This document shows, piece after piece, positions 58,491-64,000 of a stretch of DNA of 64,000 nucleotides (the first letter of the stretch is position 1; each line of letters begins with the position of its first letter). This DNA is from Chthoniobacter flavus (GTDB taxonomy: Bacteria; Verrucomicrobiota; Verrucomicrobiia; Chthoniobacterales; Terrimicrobiaceae): NCBI GenBank assembly GCA_945860745.1, contig CAMASH010000008.1:1-64000 (forward strand), read 5' to 3'. The position numbers and the translations under genes were made by a program. Below the pieces are notes generated by a model. The model was not told the origin of the DNA, did no database searches, and saw nothing but the letters and a program-made list of their open reading frames with translations.

Positions 58491-58774
58491 TGGATTTCGA
58501 TTGGATCAATGTTCCGGCGGATTTGGGCGATGTCACCGCGAAGGAGGTTGAGGAATCCTTCGAGGATCCGTTCAGCATCCGTCTGCTGCCGGACACCGAC
58601 GAGGTTTCGGCCGGCGAGGCGCGCTATTTCATTTTGGGCAAGTCGGTGTCCGGACGCTCGATTTTTACGATTTTCTGGACGGACGGCAAAAAGTACCGCG
58701 TGATCCAGTCGCGGCAGATGACCGAGGCCGAGAATGTTTTTTATGAACGCAAGAACGCGGATCTGGCCAATTAA
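58490..58774 (+). CDS. BrnT-like toxin of a type II toxin-antitoxin module
   Basis: The 94-residue protein has the BrnT layout: an early acidic strand (TAKEVEESFEDPFSI), then GEARYFILGKSVSGRSIFTI, a short charged turn and KYRVIQSRQMTEAE. BrnT is a ribonuclease fold related to RelE. The first strand lacks the usual K-N-x-x-H-G motif, so the assignment is moderate. It is followed after 3 bp by a ribbon-helix-helix gene, which supports the call. Confidence 0.62.
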   Translation: MDFDWINVPADLGDVTAKEVEESFEDPFSIRLLPDTDEVSAGEARYFILGKSVSGRSIFTIFWTDGKKYRVIQSRQMTEAENVFYERKNADLAN

Positions 58775-58777
58775 ATC

Positions 58778-59044
58778 ATGAGAGTTCTGACCAAATGGGG
58801 CGACGTCCCGCGCTTTTCCAACGAACAGGATGAGGCCGAATTCTGGAGGGAAACGTCTCTCGATTCGCGGTTGATGAATGTCTCCATGCTCAAGACGGAC
58901 AATCGGGATTCGATCACGATCACGTTGCGCTTTGATCCCCGCATGCTGGCCCGCATCAAACGGCTGGCCCGCTCGCGCTACTTGAATTACCAGAGCATGA
59001 TCAAGCAGTGGTTGAGCGAGCGGCTGGAGAAGGAACTGGGATAG
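58778..59044 (+). CDS. CopG/BrnA-like antitoxin
   Basis: The 88-residue product ends in a ribbon-helix-helix with ITLRFDPRMLARIKRLARSR and YLNYQSMIKQWLSERL, preceded by WGDVPRFSNEQDEAEFWRE, a region resembling the toxin-binding N-terminus of BrnA-type proteins. Toxin-first order agrees with brnTA. The stop is 59 bp before the kinase-MurQ gene end on the other strand. Confidence 0.72.
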   Translation: MRVLTKWGDVPRFSNEQDEAEFWRETSLDSRLMNVSMLKTDNRDSITITLRFDPRMLARIKRLARSRYLNYQSMIKQWLSERLEKELG

Positions 59045-59103
59045 TTCCCGAGGGACGGGCCGGGTTTTTGATTTTCGGGTGACGCGGTTTCGATAACTCG
59101 AAA

Positions 59104-60882
59104 TCAGGCGCTGACCTTGGGATCCCGTTTTTCGGCGGATGGGACCGGGGGAGTGAGTGCTGCGCGGATGTTCCAATTTGCGCATTCCAGTCGTTTTCCG
59201 GCTTCCTCCATGGTCAGTTCCAAACGGGCCGCGACGATGCGGGTGGCGCGGTCGCGGAGTTTGTGATTGGTGGGCCGGAGGCAGGACATGAAGTTTCCGT
59301 CCACGTGGCCGAGGCGGATCATGACGCAGGAGGAGAGAATATTGAGCGCGACCTTGGTGGCGGTGCCGGCTTTCAGCCGGGTCGAGCCGGTGAGGAGTTC
59401 CGGCCCGGTGGGCAGATCAATCTCCACCTCCGCCCGGAGATGATTTTTTGTCCGGGCCGGGTTGCAGGTGAGGAGAATGGTGCGGGCCCCGAGGGCGGTG
59501 GCGGTCTCGAGGGCGCCGCGCACAAACGGGGTGCGTCCGCTGGCGGTGATGCCGCAAAGCACATCAGCGGCCGAGAAGCCGCGGGCGTGGAGGGCTTGGG
59601 CGCCGGCGGCAGCGTGATCTTCCGCCCCTTCCACGCTTTGCTGAATAGCCGTTGCGCCTCCCGCGATGATGGCCTGCACGAGAGCAGGCGGCACGCCGAA
59701 GGTCGGCGGCATCTCGCTGGCGTCGAGCACGCCGAGCCGTCCGCTGGTGCCTGCTCCGGCGTAAAACAAGCGCCCGCCCTGGCGCAGGGCTTCCGTGGTG
59801 ATTTCCACCGCGCGGGTCAGGGCGTCCGCAGCCGACCCAAGGGCCTCCTCGACGCGGCGTTCCTCTTGGGTGAAGAGGGCGACGAGTTCGCGGGCGGAGA
59901 GGCGGTCGAGGTGGGCCGAGCCGGGATGGGATTGTTCGGTCGAGGCGTGATGCAGGGCGGGTTCCTCCGGAACGGGGCCGGGCAGGTTGACGGCTCCGGC
60001 CGCTCCCGAGGCCAGGATGGCCGCGCCCAGGCTGGCCGCCGTTTCGCAGACGGCGACTTCACCGCCGGGCCATTTTTGGGCGAGCGCCGCGGTAAAGAGG
60101 TCGACATAGAACGGATGCTTTTGAAACACGCCGCCCATCAGGCGAACCGGGGGCCGGGCAAAGTCCAGCCGTCCCGCCACTGCGGCGGTGAGGGCGGCCA
60201 GGGCCGTCGCGCCTTCCTCGAGAGTCGAGGCCACTTCTTCATCGGCGGCATGGTTGAAGAGCCGCGGCGTCAAGCGGGCCAGGTCGCTCTTGTGAGCGGT
60301 TTGCACCCACGCCGTCAGTTCGCGCAGGGTGTTCAATCCCAGCGTGCGCAGGACATCGCGGGCCAGCGGGCTGATCCCGCGCCCGGTGTCAAAATCGAAT
60401 AAAATCCGCCGCAGCGCGTGGATGGCCAAATCGTATCCGCCGCCCGAGTCGCCCAGCAGATGGCCCCAGCCGCCGGCCCGCTCTTCGACGCCGTTGCGGC
60501 GTCCGGTCACGGCCGAGCCCGTTCCGGCAATCACCGCGATGCCGTCGCCGTTTCCGAAAGCCGAGGCGAAGCCCGATTCGCGGTCGCTGCCGCTGCGGAT
60601 GTGCGCGTCCGGCCAGACCGCTGTGGCCAGGGCATGCAGATTGGTGCGGTCCTCCGCCGTCGCGCATCCGGCCAGAAAGACGCCGACGTGCGCGGCGTTT
60701 CCCGGCAGGTTTTGCAGCAGGCGGCGCAGCGAGCCGGCGTCGAGGAGTTTCATGCTGCCCGGGCCGGCGCGGCCCTCCTCCATCACGTGAAGGATACCGT
60801 GGATGTTCTGGCAGAGGGACCAGGTGGTTTTGGTCGCGCCGCCGTCAATTCCGAGGATAAGTTGCTTGGACTCCGCGGTCAC
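59104..60882 (-). CDS. murQ: Fused amino-sugar kinase (BadF/BadG type) and N-acetylmuramic acid 6-phosphate etherase
   Basis: The 592-residue protein joins two recycling steps. Residues about 1-290 are an ASKHA kinase: ILGIDGGATKTTW, IAGTGSAVTGR, and GGWGHLLGDSGGGYD. Residues about 310-590 are MurQ, a SIS-fold lyase: RLFYAGAGTSGRLGVLDASE with the catalytic Glu, SVEGAEDHAAAGA and GITASGRTPFV. The kinase would make the 6-phosphate of MurNAc or GlcNAc, and MurQ splits MurNAc-6-P to GlcNAc-6-P and D-lactate. The start is GTG at 60882; the open frame upstream overlaps the divergent VanZ gene and was rejected. Confidence 0.9.
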   Translation of the reverse strand: MTAESKQLILGIDGGATKTTWSLCQNIHGILHVMEEGRAGPGSMKLLDAGSLRRLLQNLPGNAAHVGVFLAGCATAEDRTNLHALATAVWPDAHIRSGSDRESGFASAFGNGDGIAVIAGTGSAVTGRRNGVEERAGGWGHLLGDSGGGYDLAIHALRRILFDFDTGRGISPLARDVLRTLGLNTLRELTAWVQTAHKSDLARLTPRLFNHAADEEVASTLEEGATALAALTAAVAGRLDFARPPVRLMGGVFQKHPFYVDLFTAALAQKWPGGEVAVCETAASLGAAILASGAAGAVNLPGPVPEEPALHHASTEQSHPGSAHLDRLSARELVALFTQEERRVEEALGSAADALTRAVEITTEALRQGGRLFYAGAGTSGRLGVLDASEMPPTFGVPPALVQAIIAGGATAIQQSVEGAEDHAAAGAQALHARGFSAADVLCGITASGRTPFVRGALETATALGARTILLTCNPARTKNHLRAEVEIDLPTGPELLTGSTRLKAGTATKVALNILSSCVMIRLGHVDGNFMSCLRPTNHKLRDRATRIVAARLELTMEEAGKRLECANWNIRAALTPPVPSAEKRDPKVSA

Positions 60883-60909
60883 AAAACGTTTGTATAACAG
60901 TTCGCCGCC

Positions 60910-63475
<2,566 letters not shown>

Positions 63476-63515
63476 GAGGATTGCAATTGTCCATCGCCGG
63501 AACTAAGCTTCCAAG

Positions 63516-63869
63516 ATGCCAATTGGAGTTTCGCGAGGGAAAGTCAATGCGGATCAGTTGCTGGCCCACCTGGACCGTCTGAGCGCCCGCCTTGATGTGA
63601 TGACCCGGCTGTACGAGAGAATCCAACGGCAAAAACGGAGTGCCCGCACGGTGAAAAGTGAGAATGAAGTCCTTGCTCGGTCCGTCACGGGCGGGGCGGA
63701 GCGCACGGGAGCCGCCGCCCGCGCAGCCAAAGTCATCCGCCAATCCAAACACCGAGTGTCTCCATCCGTGGCTTTCGTTTCGTTTCGTCAACCGACCATC
63801 GCAGAGAAGAAGTATGCCAAAACTCTGGCCGCCAAAGCGAAGGCTGCCTTGGTGAAAGTGCGTGGCTAG
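63516..63869 (+). CDS. Hypothetical small basic protein
   Basis: I do not recognise this 117-residue protein. It has an N-terminal helical stretch (ADQLLAHLDRLSARLDVMTR), many Arg and Lys, and an Ala/Lys-rich C-terminal end. A DNA-binding or regulatory role is conceivable but unsupported. Its end overlaps the start of the next frame by 8 bp, suggesting a two-gene unit. Confidence 0.5.
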   Translation: MPIGVSRGKVNADQLLAHLDRLSARLDVMTRLYERIQRQKRSARTVKSENEVLARSVTGGAERTGAAARAAKVIRQSKHRVSPSVAFVSFRQPTIAEKKYAKTLAAKAKAALVKVRG

Positions 63870-64000
63870 CTTTCAGCGGCGGATCGTCATCCGGGAGGAT
63901 GATCTGGAAATTGATCTTCTCGCTCTTTTCGGATCGGCCAAAACCGGGGATCACTTCCTTGAGGGGGCGGAAGATCTTCTTTCTCGCGATCCCGGCGTGG
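63862..64000 (+). CDS. Partial hypothetical gene running off the right edge
   Basis: A GTG at 63862 opens a frame to the window end, giving 46 residues that start ASFQRRIVIREDDLEIDLL. The overlap with the preceding frame supports it as a real gene. I do not recognise it from this much sequence. Confidence 0.4.
   Translation, partial: MASFQRRIVIREDDLEIDLLALFGSAKTGDHFLEGAEDLLSRDPGV

Overview
The window is a compact, GC-rich stretch of bacterial chromosome that most likely belongs to a member of the Verrucomicrobiota. The main evidence is the left edge, where three prepilin-like genes occur in the order D, B, C. This arrangement is known as the Verru_Chthon cassette from Verrucomicrobium and Chthoniobacter. 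Supporting features are an ExbB-type protein fused to DUF2341 and LamG-like domains, a ClpX-like ATPase without a zinc-binding domain, and a serine/threonine kinase with an N-terminal zinc ribbon. I cannot place it below phylum level from sequence alone. Genes are tightly packed, and many neighbours overlap by ATGA or TGATG, which suggests translational coupling.

Layout. 1-2.1 kb: prepilin cassette. 2.3-9.9 kb: an ABCG-type exporter with TerB-like and FHA-like regions, DAHP synthase, an exonuclease, 5-formyl-THF cyclo-ligase, an MBL hydrolase and a small hypothetical gene. 10-18.8 kb: a seven-gene minus-strand envelope operon (TpsB/ShlB-like outer-membrane protein, DUF2341-LamG-ExbB fusion, ExbD, TonB-like protein, putative porin, coiled-coil periplasmic protein, parvulin isomerase). 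19.4 kb: tRNA-Ser(CGA) followed by a partial repeat of its 3' end. 20-27.7 kb: two divergent four-gene operons forming an IclR-linked catabolic cluster around a palindromic operator candidate. 27.7-28.6 kb: decayed AraC fragment, short palindromic element and frameshifted IS3-type transposase. 28.8-43.9 kb: mostly housekeeping genes (FAH-family protein, EIIA, ArgS, PFK, NagZ, NadD, RsfS, CinA, threonine aldolase, RlmH, LipA, RecR) plus an AraC/PhyH divergent pair. 44-49 kb: a degenerate class III cyclase-like membrane protein, a ClpX-like ATPase and a Ser/Thr kinase. 49-51.5 kb: RluA-type pseudouridine synthase and a TolC-like protein. 51.6-59 kb: four VapBC modules and one BrnT/BrnA-like module interleaved with ThiG, MutS and a VOC protein. 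59.1-64 kb: fused amino-sugar kinase/MurQ, VanZ-like protein, LigA and two small unknown genes.

How genes work together. The 10-18.8 kb operon looks like a self-contained, energised outer-membrane system: an ExbB-ExbD motor, a TonB-type shaft, two beta-barrels and a periplasmic chaperone. The 20-27.7 kb divergon combines two PLP enzymes, a RidA deaminase, two metallohydrolases, an SDR and a lactonase, suggesting a small-molecule (amino or sugar acid) catabolic pathway whose substrate I cannot name. NagZ at 34-35 kb and the kinase-MurQ fusion at 59-61 kb are two steps of peptidoglycan recycling.

Short inverted repeats are scattered through the window, mostly at gene ends. They also occur inside the leader-peptide coding region of all three prepilin genes. 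The most interesting candidates for follow-up are the Ton-like operon with its sensor-like ExbB fusion, the catabolic divergon, the repeat-bearing prepilin leaders, the HXG-type PhyH enzyme and the toxin-antitoxin cluster.
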